Both the position numbers and the translations under genes were made by a program. A stretch of DNA of 64,000 nucleotides, taken from NCBI GenBank assembly GCA_016219425.1, contig JACRNB010000007.1, forward strand, positions 229,176 to 293,175, written 5' to 3'. The stretch comes from Betaproteobacteria bacterium. Its GTDB lineage: Bacteria > Pseudomonadota > Gammaproteobacteria > Burkholderiales > Thiobacillaceae. The notes beneath the pieces were generated by a model. The model was not told the origin of the DNA and did no database searches. It saw nothing but the letters and a program-made list of their open reading frames with translations. Shown piece by piece: positions 25,315-34,306 of the stretch (its first letter is position 1; each line of letters begins with the position of its first letter).

Positions 25315-26094
25315 ATGCCTGAGCAGGGCCGGCGTTCCCATCTTCATCTGGTCGAGGCCGAGCCCGCGCGGGCGGACTGCGATCTCTGCCCGCACCGGGA
25401 TTCCCTGCGCGCGGCGGGGCGCTGCGTGCCGGGGGACATCTGCCTGATTGCCCATAGCGGGCGTCAGATTGACCGCTTTCTGCGTCGCAACCCGGAGTTT
25501 GCCGAGGCCTGCCTGGACGATCCGTTCTGGGAGCGCCGCGCCATTGCCGCGCGCTATGCGCCGCTGGAGCGCATCTCGCCTCTGGCCCGCGATGCCGACG
25601 AGGTGGTGCGCCGCGCCGTGGCCATCCGCCTGCCCGCGAACGAACTGACCGCCCTGTGCCATGACCCGGATCGGGAGGTGCGCATCACCGTGGCTGCGCG
25701 CCTGCCGGTGGAGCACCTGGAACGCATGATGGGCGACGAGGATTACCTGGTGCGCCAGCATGTGGCGGAGCGCCTGCCTCATGGCCGCCTGCCGCGCATG
25801 GCGGAAGACCCGGATCGGGAGGTGCGCAAGGCGGTGGCGCGGCGGTTGCCGGCCTTCGCCCTGAAACGCATGGCTGCGGATGCCGAGGCGGAGGTGCGCC
25901 GCATCGTTGCCAGCCGCCTGTTGCCGGAAGACGCCGCCGCGCTGCTGGATGACCCGGACTGGCTGGTGCGTCTGGAAGCGGCCCGGAACGCCTCTCTGGA
26001 GGCCATCACCGTCTGCATCGACGACCCGGAACCGGACGTGCAGGCCCTGGTGCGGGCGCGTCTGGAGGATTTTCTCCATGAGGAATCACCGTAG
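25315..26094 (+). CDS. LRV-type [4Fe-4S] leucine-rich-variant repeat protein
   Basis: About 259 aa. An N-terminal Cys cluster (CDLCPHRDSLRAAGRC, then VPGDIC) would bind an iron-sulfur cluster, followed by tandem about 24-residue alpha/3-10 repeats with DPDREVRITVAARLPVEHL and DPDREVRKAVARRLPAFALK. This is the architecture of the Azotobacter vinelandii LRV protein, whose gene is also nif-linked. It may sense or scaffold in nitrogenase assembly, but function is unknown. ATG 25315 is chosen; upstream in-frame ATG 25243 lies close to the promoter. Confidence 0.85.
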   Translation: MPEQGRRSHLHLVEAEPARADCDLCPHRDSLRAAGRCVPGDICLIAHSGRQIDRFLRRNPEFAEACLDDPFWERRAIAARYAPLERISPLARDADEVVRRAVAIRLPANELTALCHDPDREVRITVAARLPVEHLERMMGDEDYLVRQHVAERLPHGRLPRMAEDPDREVRKAVARRLPAFALKRMAADAEAEVRRIVASRLLPEDAAALLDDPDWLVRLEAARNASLEAITVCIDDPEPDVQALVRARLEDFLHEESP

Positions 26095-26141
26095 GTGCGA
26101 ATTCATTCGCACACCGTCCGTGCGAATGAATTCGCACCTAC
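26091..26141. repeat. GTAGGTGCGAAT repeat pair after LRV
   Basis: An inverted pair of the 22-bp motif with a 7-bp loop; same family as 6381-6438. It overlaps the LRV stop codon. Confidence 0.85.
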
Positions 26142-26153
26142 CAAGGAACCGCC

Positions 26154-27113
26154 ATGAATAGTTGCGTCCCCGACCAACCCACCGTGCAACGGCTGATGGC
26201 CGAGATCGAGGCCAGCACGCCGCGTCCTCACCATGCCAGCCTGCTGGCGGTAACCGAGCGCCTGATTCCCGACTGCCCTTGCCGCTTCGCCCTCACCCGG
26301 GGCGGCTGGTATCGCAGCGGCGGCCTGGTGCGGCCCGACGGCGAGCGGGTGGCGGAACAGGTGGAGGCCTGGGTGGAGCAGGAGATGGCGGCCTGCGGCG
26401 ATGACCTGGGGGAGTTTCTGGATCGCCACGGCGAGGGCGATCTGCTGGTGACGCGCCACACGGGCCGCACCCACTACTTCGTCGCTCCGTACGGGTCGGC
26501 TCCCGGCGAGTTCTTGCAGATGGAGGTGGAGGAGTTGCAGGAGGTGCTGGACCGCCGCCTGTGGAACCCCGATGCGCCCCCCGCCGACGCTCAGGAACTG
26601 CTCGACCCCATCGCCCCCGCCCAGGTGGCGCCCCAGCCCCTGGGGGCGTCCCGCTACCATTTCCGCCGCCTCTCCGACCTGCGCCAGGTCACGGCGCGCC
26701 TGCCCGCCCCGGTAGGGGGAATCGCCCCCTTGGTCCGGTTCATGCGCGAATGGAGCGCCAGCCGCGCCAGCGCCCACTTTTGCGAGCATTGGGTGGTGGG
26801 ACTGCGGGAGCACCATGACCGCTACAACAACGTGGTGCTCACCGCCGCGCCGGTCTCGCGCCATGCGCGGGAACTCAAGCCCTTCCACTGGAACCATGCG
26901 CTGAGCGGCCTGGAGGCGGCCAACCAGTTGCAGGCCTTCGACCGCGCTGCGGGCTATCCCGGCGCGTGGTACTTCCATCTGGTGGCCGGCGGCCTCACCC
27001 CGCGCGACATGGCCTATGCCGTGATGCGGGATCTGGAGGCGGGCTTCGGCTACCTGGCGGATGCCGAAGCGGCCCTGTTGCAGGGCTGGCTACGGGCGCC
27101 TTACTCGGTGTAG
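26154..27113 (+). CDS. Unknown protein in nif operon (319 aa)
   Basis: I do not recognise it. 319 aa, soluble, with no transmembrane segment. It has a Cys-rich spot early ([20 protein letters not shown]), an acidic middle ([20 protein letters not shown]), then [17 protein letters not shown], a His/Trp-rich part ([28 protein letters not shown]) and [20 protein letters not shown]. It lies 13 bp after the LRV gene's repeat and is read from the same NifA/sigma-54 promoter, so a nitrogen-fixation role is likely. ATG 26154 follows AAGGAACCGCC. Confidence 0.7.
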   Translation: MNSCVPDQPTVQRLMAEIEASTPRPHHASLLAVTERLIPDCPCRFALTRGGWYRSGGLVRPDGERVAEQVEAWVEQEMAACGDDLGEFLDRHGEGDLLVTRHTGRTHYFVAPYGSAPGEFLQMEVEELQEVLDRRLWNPDAPPADAQELLDPIAPAQVAPQPLGASRYHFRRLSDLRQVTARLPAPVGGIAPLVRFMREWSASRASAHFCEHWVVGLREHHDRYNNVVLTAAPVSRHARELKPFHWNHALSGLEAANQLQAFDRAAGYPGAWYFHLVAGGLTPRDMAYAVMRDLEAGFGYLADAEAALLQGWLRAPYSV

Positions 27114-27170
27114 CGCCGGCATCCCTGCCGGCTCTTTGCAACTTGCCGGCGGGGTTACCGGCGCTACACA
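27108..27170. repeat. Palindromic repeat after the 319-aa gene
   Basis: GTGTAGCGCCGGCATCCCTG and the mirrored GGGGTTACCGGCGCTACAC with an inner GCCGGC pair. Could act as terminator for the LRV operon. Confidence 0.75.
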
Positions 27171-27175
27171 CCCCT

Positions 27176-27191
27176 TGTCGCAAACACCACA
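27176..27191 (+). promoter_or_regulatory. NifA upstream activator site for nifE
   Basis: TGT-N10-ACA (27176-27178 and 27189-27191), 136 bp before the nifE -24 element; a MITE-like repeat lies between them. Confidence 0.75.
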
Positions 27192-27205
27192 AGGCAGTCC
27201 TTCCC

Positions 27206-27303
27206 TCGTCATTCCCGCACACGCGGGAATCCAGCTCCCCCGTCTGATTTCCCTGCAAAAGCAAACAGTTACACAACTGGATTCCCGCTTTCGCGGGAAT
27301 GAC
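27206..27303. repeat. MITE-like repeat inside the nifE control region
   Basis: Family of 9152-9287: CGTCATTCCCGCACACGCGG at the left, TTCCCGCTTTCGCGGGAATG at the right. It separates the NifA site from the promoter. Confidence 0.8.
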
Positions 27304-27311
27304 GGTCTCGA

Positions 27312-27326
27312 TGGCACAGCGCTTGC
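27312..27326 (+). promoter_or_regulatory. Sigma-54 promoter of nifE
   Basis: TGGCAC-N5-TTGC, exact -24/-12, 49 bp upstream of the nifE ATG. Confidence 0.9.
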
Positions 27327-27360
27327 AAAAGCCCAGGCACACCGTCCCGAAAGCGCCGCC

Positions 27361-28761
27361 ATGCAAGCCAAACAGATCGCCGAACTGCTCAACGAACCGG
27401 CCTGCGCCCACAACGCCAAGTCCAAGTCCGGCTGCGCCCGGCCCAAGCCGGGGGCCACGGCGGGGGGCTGTTCCTTCGACGGCGCGCAGATCGCCCTGCT
27501 GCCCATCGCCGATGTCGCCCATATCGTGCACGGCCCCATCGCCTGCGCCGGTTCCAGTTGGGACAACCGGGGCACCCGCTCCAGCGGCCCCACCCTGTAC
27601 AAGATCGGCATGACCACGGACCTGACCGAGCAGGACGTGATCATGGGCCGGGGCGAAAAACGCCTGTTCCACGCCATCAAACAGGCCATCGACAGCTACG
27701 CCCCCGCCGCCGTGTTCGTCTACAACACCTGCGTCCCGGCGCTGACCGGCGACGATGTGGACTCGGTATGCAAGGCCGCCGCCGAACGCTGGGGCACGCC
27801 GGTGGTGCCGGTGGACTGCGCCGGCTTCTACGGCACCAAGAACCTGGGCAACCGCATCGCCGGCGAGGCCATGTTCAAACACGTCATCGGTACGCGCGAG
27901 CCGGACCCCGTACCGCCCGAGGCCCAACGCCCCGGCATCACCGTGCATGACATCAACCTGATCGGCGAATACAACATCGCCGGCGAGTTCTGGCATGTGG
28001 CGCCCCTGCTCGACGAGCTGGGCCTGCGCATCCTGGGCTCCCTCTCCGGCGACGCCCGGTTTCATGAAGTGCAGACCATGCACCGCGCCGAGGTCAGCAT
28101 GGTGGTGTGCGCCAAGGCGCTTCTGAACGTGGCGCGGCGGCTGGAGACCCAATTCAAAGTGCCCTTCTTCGAGGGCAGTTTCTACGGCGTGACCGACACC
28201 TCCCAGGCCTTGCGCGACTTCGCCCGGGTGATTGGCGACCCGGACTTGAGCGAACGCACCGAGGCCGTCATCGCCCGGGAAGAAGCCAAGATTCACTCTG
28301 CTCTGGAACCCTGGCGGCAGCGCCTGCGCGGCAAGCGGGTGCTGCTCTACACCGGCGGCGTGAAATCCTGGTCCATCGTCTCGGCGTTGCAGGACTTGGG
28401 GCTGGAAGTGGTGGCCACCGGCACCAACAAATCCACCGAAGAAGACAAGGCCCGCATCCGCGAAATCATGGGCGAGAACACCCGCATGATCACCGACGGC
28501 AGCCCCAAGGCCCTGCTGGGCGCGGTGAAGGAATACGGCGCCGACATCCTCATCGCCGGGGGCCGCAACATGTATACGGCGCTCAAGGCCCGCATCCCCT
28601 TCCTGGACATCAACCAGGAACGGGAATTCGGCTACGAGGGCTACACCGGCATGCAGGAACTGGCGCGACAACTGGCGCTGACCCTGCAAAGCCCGGTGTG
28701 GGAGGCGGTGCGGCGACCCGCGCCGTGGCAGACGGCGGGAAGGGCTCCCTCAGCACCGTAG
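27361..28761 (+). CDS. nifE: Nitrogenase FeMo-cofactor scaffold protein NifE
   Basis: 466 aa, the NifD paralogue that with NifN matures the NifB cofactor into FeMo-co. Visible: the ligand Cys in [12 protein letters not shown] and [30 protein letters not shown], the [15 protein letters not shown] segment, and the C-terminal [15 protein letters not shown]. The start is 35 bp downstream of the sigma-54 promoter. It is not followed by nifN: TA, methyltransferase and kinase genes intervene, and nifN has its own promoter. Confidence 0.97.
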   Translation: MQAKQIAELLNEPACAHNAKSKSGCARPKPGATAGGCSFDGAQIALLPIADVAHIVHGPIACAGSSWDNRGTRSSGPTLYKIGMTTDLTEQDVIMGRGEKRLFHAIKQAIDSYAPAAVFVYNTCVPALTGDDVDSVCKAAAERWGTPVVPVDCAGFYGTKNLGNRIAGEAMFKHVIGTREPDPVPPEAQRPGITVHDINLIGEYNIAGEFWHVAPLLDELGLRILGSLSGDARFHEVQTMHRAEVSMVVCAKALLNVARRLETQFKVPFFEGSFYGVTDTSQALRDFARVIGDPDLSERTEAVIAREEAKIHSALEPWRQRLRGKRVLLYTGGVKSWSIVSALQDLGLEVVATGTNKSTEEDKARIREIMGENTRMITDGSPKALLGAVKEYGADILIAGGRNMYTALKARIPFLDINQEREFGYEGYTGMQELARQLALTLQSPVWEAVRRPAPWQTAGRAPSAP

Positions 28762-28778
28762 GAGACGGTAAAAGGCAG

Positions 28779-29189
28779 CTACCCCAAGCGCCCCAGCATC
28801 ACCCGCGCCGTCACGATATTGCACGGCCCAAAACGCCCCAGACCCAGTAGATCGCGCCGGTCCCCCGTCACCAGAAAATCCGCCTGCCCCGCTTGGGCGA
28901 GAGCCAGCAGATAGTTGTCGAACGGGTCAGGCGAGACGTCCACCCTGGGCAGCCTATCCACCCACACCGCCAATTCACGCATCTGATTCACCAGTTCTCC
29001 CGCCAAAGCAGGCCGCAACCGCTCCTTGATCTTGGGATAACGGCTCACCCGGCGGATTTCCTCGATCTGAAGTTCGGCGGTCAACAAGGTGAATCGCCCG
29101 CGCCGCCAGGCAACGAGCAGGTGCGCCGGGGTAGCGTTTTCCAGCAGCAGGGCGCTCACCAACACATTGCTGTCCAACACCAGACGCAT
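28779..29189 (-). CDS. PIN-domain toxin (COG1569 type)
   Basis: 136 aa: MRLVLDSNVLVSALLLENAT with the first Asp, ELQIEEIRRVSRYPKIKERL, PDPFDNYLLALAQAGQADFL with the second acidic group and VTGDRRDLLGLGRFGP. Typical VapC/COG1569 PIN nuclease. Encoded opposite to nifE, stop 18 bp after the nifE stop. The antitoxin gene lies 3 bp upstream. Confidence 0.88.
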   Translation of the reverse strand: MRLVLDSNVLVSALLLENATPAHLLVAWRRGRFTLLTAELQIEEIRRVSRYPKIKERLRPALAGELVNQMRELAVWVDRLPRVDVSPDPFDNYLLALAQAGQADFLVTGDRRDLLGLGRFGPCNIVTARVMLGRLG

Positions 29190-29192
29190 GGC

Positions 29193-29489
29193 TCAGCCCT
29201 TGCCGGGGAGAAAGTCGTTCAGTTTGCCCTCGGCCAGCATCTCGGCGCGGATACCTTGCAGCGCCTCATCCAGCAGCGATTCGGCCTCCGCCTCCGCCAG
29301 ATCGGCAAAGCCCAGGCGTGACTCCTGCACGGTCTGGTCAAACACCCGCCAGCGCACCGCCATTTCCACAAAATTGGACAGGTCGCCCTTTTTGAAGCCG
29401 GTGCGGGCCAAATAGGTCCGCACGGCAATATCGGTATCCCTGGAAATCGCCAGATTCCAACGGGTGGTTTCACGAACGGGTTGAGTCAT
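29193..29489 (-). CDS. Ribbon-helix-helix-like antitoxin
   Basis: 98 aa: TTRWNLAISRDTDIAVRTYL, ARTGFKKGDLSNFVEMAVRW, RVFDQTVQESRLGFADLAEA, then acidic helices. The TRWNxxIxxxTDxAVRxYLA pattern is an RHH fold common with COG1569 PIN toxins. ATG ending at 29489; an extension to 29522 is unlikely. Its gene is 3 bp before the toxin gene. Confidence 0.8.
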   Translation of the reverse strand: MTQPVRETTRWNLAISRDTDIAVRTYLARTGFKKGDLSNFVEMAVRWRVFDQTVQESRLGFADLAEAEAESLLDEALQGIRAEMLAEGKLNDFLPGKG

Positions 29490-29634
29490 TGTCCACTCAC
29501 ATGCAGATATACACACAAACACAAACTAGCATGGTATGGGGTGGCCGACAAGCCTGCCCCGCCCACTGCCCCGTCCCTTCCCAACCCAGCCGCCCCTGTA
29601 GAATCCGCCGCCTTACCCCAAGCCGGAAACCCCC

Positions 29635-30651
29635 ATGAATCCCCCCCTTTCCGGCCTGCTGGCCTCTGCCCTGGACGCACGGGCCGAACTGCTCCCCCGC
29701 CTGCATGATGAAGACACCAACGCCTACCGCCTGTTTCACGGCAGCGTGGAAGGCGCGCCCGGCCTGACGGTGGACCGCTACGGCGACCTGCTGCTGGTGC
29801 AAAGCTTCCACCAGGCGCTTTCGCCGCAAGACCTGGACGCGCTGGAAGGTTTCTACGCCGCCGCCCTGCCCGGCCCGGTGTGCATCTACAACGACCGCAG
29901 CCAGCCCAACTCACGCATCCGCAACCCCCTGGACGACGCGAAAAAGGTCGCCGCCCACCTGCCGCGCGAGACCCGCGAGATGGGGGTGCGCTACCACATC
30001 CAGGCCCGTCACGAAGGGCAAGACCCCTGGCTGTTCCTCGACCTGCGCGCCGCGCGGCGGCGGGTGATGGCGGAGGCGGCGGGCAAGTCCGTGCTCAACC
30101 TGTTCGCCTACACCTGCGGCGTAGGCACGGCGGCGGGCAAGGCCGGGGCGCGCTTCGTGGTGAACGTGGACTTCGCCGAATCCAGCCTGCGCGTGGGCAA
30201 GGACAACGCCCGCCTGAATGAACTGCCCTACCGTCCCCGCTTCATCCAGAGCGACGCCTTCGCCGCCCTGCGCCAGTTTTCCGGCCAGGGGCAAGCGGAA
30301 GTGGTGCGGCGCAAGCGCATGCCGCCCTTCCCGAAGCTGGAAGCGCAGCAGTTCGACCTGGTCTTTCTCGACCCGCCGCGCTACGCCAAGAGCCCGTTCG
30401 GCGTGGTGGACCTGATCAACGACTACCCCGCCCTGTTCAAGCCCGCCCTGCTCTCCACGCTGGAAGGCGGCGCGCTGATCTGCACCAACAACGTGGCGGA
30501 AGTGAACCGGGACGCCTGGGCGGACCAGTTGCAGCGCAGCGCGGTAAAAGCGGGCCGCCCCATCCGCGCGCTGGAGTGGATCACCCCCGAGGCGGACTTC
30601 CCCAGCCCCGACGGCAACCCGCCGCTCAAGACCGTGCTGCTGCGGGTTTGA
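29635..30651 (+). CDS. Class I SAM-dependent methyltransferase, RlmI-like
   Basis: 338 aa. Shows RLFHGSVEGAPGLTVDRYGD, motif I VLNLFAYTCGVGTAAGKAGA, FVVNVDFAESSLRVGKDNAR, and motif IV FDLVFLDPPRYAKSPFG. These fit the RlmI/RlmK-type (YccW) family that methylates 23S rRNA or related RNA. It lacks a clear PUA N-terminus seen in E. coli RlmI. Followed after 10 bp by the RIO kinase gene. Ribosomal role is inferred. Confidence 0.8.
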   Translation: MNPPLSGLLASALDARAELLPRLHDEDTNAYRLFHGSVEGAPGLTVDRYGDLLLVQSFHQALSPQDLDALEGFYAAALPGPVCIYNDRSQPNSRIRNPLDDAKKVAAHLPRETREMGVRYHIQARHEGQDPWLFLDLRAARRRVMAEAAGKSVLNLFAYTCGVGTAAGKAGARFVVNVDFAESSLRVGKDNARLNELPYRPRFIQSDAFAALRQFSGQGQAEVVRRKRMPPFPKLEAQQFDLVFLDPPRYAKSPFGVVDLINDYPALFKPALLSTLEGGALICTNNVAEVNRDAWADQLQRSAVKAGRPIRALEWITPEADFPSPDGNPPLKTVLLRV

Positions 30652-30661
30652 GCGACGCGCC

Positions 30662-31501
30662 ATGAAGATCCCCAAACGCCTGCAACCCCTGCTGGAAGAC
30701 GGCCTGATCGACGCCGTGCTGCGCCAACTCATGAGCGGCAAGGAGGCCATGGTGTTCGTGGTGCGCTGCGGCGAGGAAGTGCGCTGCGCCAAGGTCTACA
30801 AGGAAGCCAACAAGCGCGCCTTCCGTCAGAGCGTGGAGTACACGGAAAACCGCAAGGTGCGGAACAGCCGCCAGGCCCGCGCCATGGCCAAGGGCACCCG
30901 CTATGGCCGCGAGGCCCAGGAAGAGGCCTGGCAGAGCGCCGAGGTGGACGCCCTCTACCGCCTTGCCGCCGCCGGAGTGCGCGTACCCACGCCCTACAAC
31001 TTCCATGCCGGCGTGCTGCTGATGGAACTGGTGACGGACGCAGACGGCAACGCCGCCCCGCGCCTGAACGACCAGGCCTACGCGCCGGAGGTGGCGCTGG
31101 AGCACTTCCACACCCTGCTGCGCGAGGTGGTGCGGATGCTGTGCGCCGGGGTGATCCACGGCGACCTGTCGGAATTCAACATCCTCATCGCCGCCGACGG
31201 CCCGGTCATCATCGACCTGCCCCAGGCGGTGGATGCCGCCGGCAACAACCACGCCCGCGTCCTGCTGGAGCGGGACGTGGACAACCTCACCCACTACTTC
31301 GGCCAGTACGCGCCGGAGCTGCTCAAGACCCGCTACGGCAAGGAGATCTGGGCCTTGTACGAACACGGCAGCCTGCACCCGGACACGCCCCTGACGGGCT
31401 ATTTCCAGGAAAGTGACCGGCCTGTGGACCTGGAGGACGTCATGCGCGAGATCGACGACGCCCGCATCGAAGAACGGGAACGCCAGTTGCGCATGGAGTA
31501 A
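30662..31501 (+). CDS. RIO1-family serine protein kinase, bacterial type
   Basis: 279 aa. GKEAMVFVVRCGEEVRCAKV with a Lys in VYKEANKRAFRQ, the catalytic loop VIHGDLSEFNILI and the metal DFG-equivalent VIIDLPQAVD. These are the RIO kinase motifs (S-x-G-K-E-A-x-V, HGDLSEYN, IDxPQ). Bacterial RIO kinases of this group are poorly known. Translation is probably coupled to the upstream methyltransferase gene. It ends just before the nifN control region. Confidence 0.9.
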   Translation: MKIPKRLQPLLEDGLIDAVLRQLMSGKEAMVFVVRCGEEVRCAKVYKEANKRAFRQSVEYTENRKVRNSRQARAMAKGTRYGREAQEEAWQSAEVDALYRLAAAGVRVPTPYNFHAGVLLMELVTDADGNAAPRLNDQAYAPEVALEHFHTLLREVVRMLCAGVIHGDLSEFNILIAADGPVIIDLPQAVDAAGNNHARVLLERDVDNLTHYFGQYAPELLKTRYGKEIWALYEHGSLHPDTPLTGYFQESDRPVDLEDVMREIDDARIEERERQLRME

Positions 31502-31542
31502 GGGGCCGGGTTTGTCGGGCATCCCCTCCCCCGCCCTCTCCT

Positions 31543-31558
31543 TGTCGCCTTTGCGACA
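31543..31558 (+). promoter_or_regulatory. NifA upstream activator site for nifN
   Basis: TGT-N10-ACA, here a fuller palindrome TTGTCGC-N4-GCGACAA. It lies 60 bp before the -24 element, which is on the short side. Confidence 0.8.
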
Positions 31559-31602
31559 ACCCTACGGCATCACAACTCAATGAATTAGCAAGAGTTTTCC
31601 CA

Positions 31603-31617
31603 TGGCACAGGGCTTGC
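31603..31617 (+). promoter_or_regulatory. Sigma-54 promoter of the nifNX operon
   Basis: TGGCAC-N5-TTGC, exact -24/-12; nifN starts 42 bp downstream. Confidence 0.9.
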
Positions 31618-31658
31618 GATGAAGCACTCATCCTTCCTCCAAGCCCTCCCCCACGCCC

Positions 31659-33158
31659 ATGGCCGAGATCCTCAAACGCAGCAAGGCGCTAGCCGTCAAC
31701 CCGCTGAAAGTCAGTCAGCCGGTGGGCGCATCCCTGGCCTTTCTCGGGGTGAACCGGGCCGTGCCCATGCTGCACGGCTCCCAGGGCTGCACCGCCTTCG
31801 GCAAGGTGTTCTTCGTGCGCCACTTCCGCGAGCCCATCCCCTTGCAGACCACCGCCATGGACCAGGTGGCCACGGTGATGAACGCAGACGAAAACGTGGT
31901 GCTGGGCCTCGCCACCCTGGCGGAAAAGGCCAAACCCGCCTTGATCGGCCTGCCCACCACGGGCCTGTCGGAAACCCAGGGCACGGACATCCACGGCGTG
32001 GTGAAGCAGTTCCGCCTGGAACACCCCGAGTTCGACAGCGTGCCGGTGGTCCCGGTGAACACGCCGGACTTCACCGGCTGCCTGGAATCCGGCTACGCCC
32101 TGGCGGTGAAGGCCATGGTGGACGTGCTGGTCCCGGCCAGCGCCCACGCGGGCCGGCGCAAAAAGCAGGTCAACGTACTGGCGGGCTCCCACCTCACCCC
32201 CGGCGACCTGGAACACGTCAAGGAACTGGTTGAGGCCTTCGGCCTGCGCCCGGTGGTGTTCCCGGATCTGTCCGATTCCCTGGACGGTCACCTCACGGAC
32301 CAGGAATCCAGCCCGGTGACGGTGGGCGGCACGCCGGTTTCCGAGATCACCGCCCTGGGCGAAGCCGCCGCCACCCTGGTGCTGGGCGCATCCCTGACCC
32401 CCGCCGCCGACCTGTTGAAGGAACGCACCGCCGTACCGGACTACCGTTTCGACACCCTCATGGGCCTGGAGGCGGTGGACGGCTTTGTCGCCGCCCTGGC
32501 GCAAATCAGCGGCCAGCCCGTGCCGGAAAAGATCGAACGCCAGCGCGCCCAGTTGCAGGACGCCATGGTGGACACCCATTTCATGCTCGGCTTCGCGCGC
32601 GTCGCCATCGCCGCCGACCCGGACCTGCTCTACAGCCTGGCCCGGTTGGTGACGGACATGGGCTGCGAAGTCACCGCCGCCGTGGCCCCGGCGCGGGCCG
32701 CCATCCTGGACCGCGTCCCCGCCGCCCAGGTGCAACTGGGCGACCTGGAAGACATGGAACGCGCCGCGCGCGAACACGGCGTCGATCTCGTCCTCAGCAA
32801 CTCCCACGCCGTGGACGCTGCCCGCCGCCTGGGCGCGCCCCTGCTGCGCGCCGGTTTTCCGCAATACGACCTGATCGGCGGCTACCAGAAGCTGTGGGCG
32901 GGCTATCGCGGCACACGCCAGACCTTGTTCGACCTGGCCAATCTGGCGGTGGAACACGGACATCACGACGTTGAGCCGTATCGATCCATCTATTCCACCC
33001 GGCCTGAGGATCGTGGCTTCCCCCTTTCCCAAAGGGGGAATGAGGGGGATTTGACGGTGGCGGCCAAGGCGGAGGATTCAGGAATCCCCCCCAGCCCCCC
33101 TTTGATAAAGGGGGGAGCAAACAGCCATGCGCCATCTGAAACTCGTCCACTCCACTGA
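31659..33158 (+). CDS. nifN: Nitrogenase FeMo-cofactor scaffold protein NifN
   Basis: 499 aa. NifK paralogue, forms the NifEN tetramer that matures FeMo-co. Visible: [40 protein letters not shown] with the scaffold Cys, [14 protein letters not shown] and [20 protein letters not shown]. Natural homology appears to stop near YRSIYS (about residue 448). The remaining 50 residues are low-complexity sequence encoded by a palindromic repeat (33017-33118), and the frame ends 32 bp inside nifX. ATG 31659 has no strong Shine-Dalgarno. Confidence 0.95.
   Translation: MAEILKRSKALAVNPLKVSQPVGASLAFLGVNRAVPMLHGSQGCTAFGKVFFVRHFREPIPLQTTAMDQVATVMNADENVVLGLATLAEKAKPALIGLPTTGLSETQGTDIHGVVKQFRLEHPEFDSVPVVPVNTPDFTGCLESGYALAVKAMVDVLVPASAHAGRRKKQVNVLAGSHLTPGDLEHVKELVEAFGLRPVVFPDLSDSLDGHLTDQESSPVTVGGTPVSEITALGEAAATLVLGASLTPAADLLKERTAVPDYRFDTLMGLEAVDGFVAALAQISGQPVPEKIERQRAQLQDAMVDTHFMLGFARVAIAADPDLLYSLARLVTDMGCEVTAAVAPARAAILDRVPAAQVQLGDLEDMERAAREHGVDLVLSNSHAVDAARRLGAPLLRAGFPQYDLIGGYQKLWAGYRGTRQTLFDLANLAVEHGHHDVEPYRSIYSTRPEDRGFPLSQRGNEGDLTVAAKAEDSGIPPSPPLIKGGANSHAPSETRPLH
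33017..33118. repeat. Palindromic repeat embedded in the 3' end of nifN
   Basis: CCCCCTTTCCCAAAGGGGGA at the left and CCCCCTTTGATAAAGGGGGG at the right, with GAGGGGGATTT/AATCCCCCC pairing between. A REP-like hairpin carried inside the coding frame. Confidence 0.75.
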
Positions 33159-33594
33159 AGAGGCCGCCGCCATGAGCGTGAAGATCGCCTTTGCCAGCTC
33201 CGACCGCCGCGCGGTGGACCAGCACTTCGGCGCCGCCGAAGCCTTCTGCATCTACACCCTGGCGGAGGACGACGCGCGCCTGGTGGAGGTGGCTGAATTT
33301 CACGACAGCGACACGGCCATGGACGGCCACGAAGGCAAGCTGGCAAGCAAGATCGCCCTGCTGGAAGGCTGCGCCGCGGTGTACTGCAACGCCGTGGGGG
33401 CCTCCGCCATCAAGCAGTTGCTGGCCGCCGGCATTCAACCCATGAAGACGCCCGAAGGCGCGTTGGTGGAAGAACTGCTCTGCGGCCTCAACCAAAGCCT
33501 GAAAAAAGAGCCTCCCGCCTGGCTGGCCAAGCATCTCCAGCCCAAGGACGGCGACCGCTTCGCCGCCATGGAAGCCGAGGGGTGGTCGGAATGA
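33127..33594 (+). CDS. nifX: FeMo-cofactor carrier protein NifX
   Basis: 155 aa: [20 protein letters not shown], then [20 protein letters not shown], the cofactor-binding core with His, [20 protein letters not shown] and a conserved tail PAWLAKHLQ. NifX holds NifB-co or VK-cluster between NifB and NifEN. The long N-terminus matches other NifX proteins, so ATG 33127 is chosen over 33172, although it overlaps the extended nifN by 32 bp. Confidence 0.93.
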   Translation: MRHLKLVHSTEEAAAMSVKIAFASSDRRAVDQHFGAAEAFCIYTLAEDDARLVEVAEFHDSDTAMDGHEGKLASKIALLEGCAAVYCNAVGASAIKQLLAAGIQPMKTPEGALVEELLCGLNQSLKKEPPAWLAKHLQPKDGDRFAAMEAEGWSE

Positions 33595-33606
33595 GACGGG
33601 GGTTGT

Positions 33607-33867
33607 GTGCGAATGAATTCGCACCTACAGACAGCGCCTCCACTCCCGTGTGTGCGAATGAATTCGCACCTACAGGCAGCGCCTCCCCCTTCGTAGGTGC
33701 GAATTCATTCGCACACCCCACCCCGAACAACGCCTCCCCCTTCGTAGGTGCGAATTCATTCGCACACCCCACCCCAAACAACGCCTCCCCCCCCGTAGGT
33801 GCGAATTCATTCGCACACCCCACCCCAAACAACACCTCACCCCCCGTAGGTGCGAATTCATTCGCAC
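33607..33867. repeat. Six-copy GTAGGTGCGAAT repeat cluster
   Basis: Two copies in one orientation (33607 and 33652) and four in the other (33693, 33744, 33795, 33846) at an exact 51-bp period that includes the linker ACACCCCACCCCAAACAACG. Between nifX and the RseC-like gene. Confidence 0.9.
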
Positions 33868-33877
33868 ACCCCACCCC

Positions 33878-34306
33878 ATGAGCATCGAAACCCGCGTCCG
33901 CGTCGTCTCCGCCCAGGCCGGCGTGGTGTGGGTGACGCCCGCTGAATCCTCCGGCTGCGGCGCCTGCCAGGCCCAATCCGCCTGCGGCATCTCCGGCCTG
34001 GGCAAATACCTCTCGCGCCGCCGCCCGGACCTGCCCCTTGCCCACTGCGACGCCCAGGCGGGCGACGAACTGCTGGTGCGCATCGACGAATCCGACCTGC
34101 TGCGCGCCGGCCTCTACGCCTACCTGTTGCCCGCCGTTCTGGGCGTGTCCGCCGCCGCCGCGGCGGACGCCGGCGGCGCAGGCGATGCAGCAGCGGCGGC
34201 CATCGCCTTCTGCGGCGTTCTCGCCGGCCTGCTGGCGGCGCGCTTGTTCGCCCCGACCCCTCGCATTCAAACCTTTTCCCCATCCACCCCCAGGAGAACC
34301 CCATGA
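33878..34306 (+). CDS. RseC/SoxR-reducing-like membrane protein
   Basis: 142 aa. N-terminal Cys-rich segment with SSGCGACQAQSACGISGL, as in RseC/MucC proteins, then hydrophilic GDELLVRIDESDLLRAG and two membrane helices (residues 80-98 and 104-125). RseC-like proteins accompany Rnf-type electron transfer chains in nif clusters. It is the gene between nifX and the DUF269 gene; its end overlaps the next gene by 4 bp (ATGA). ATG 33878 immediately follows the repeat cluster. Confidence 0.8.
   Translation: MSIETRVRVVSAQAGVVWVTPAESSGCGACQAQSACGISGLGKYLSRRRPDLPLAHCDAQAGDELLVRIDESDLLRAGLYAYLLPAVLGVSAAAAADAGGAGDAAAAAIAFCGVLAGLLAARLFAPTPRIQTFSPSTPRRTP

Noticed and set aside
33607..33867. CRISPR array
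   Set aside because: Regular spacing, but the spacers are identical linkers and no cas genes are near; these are tandem REP units.
33488..34270. 260-aa minus-strand frame with repeated CANEFAPT peptides
   Set aside because: The peptides are the translated GTAGGTGCGAAT repeat cluster, not a protein repeat.
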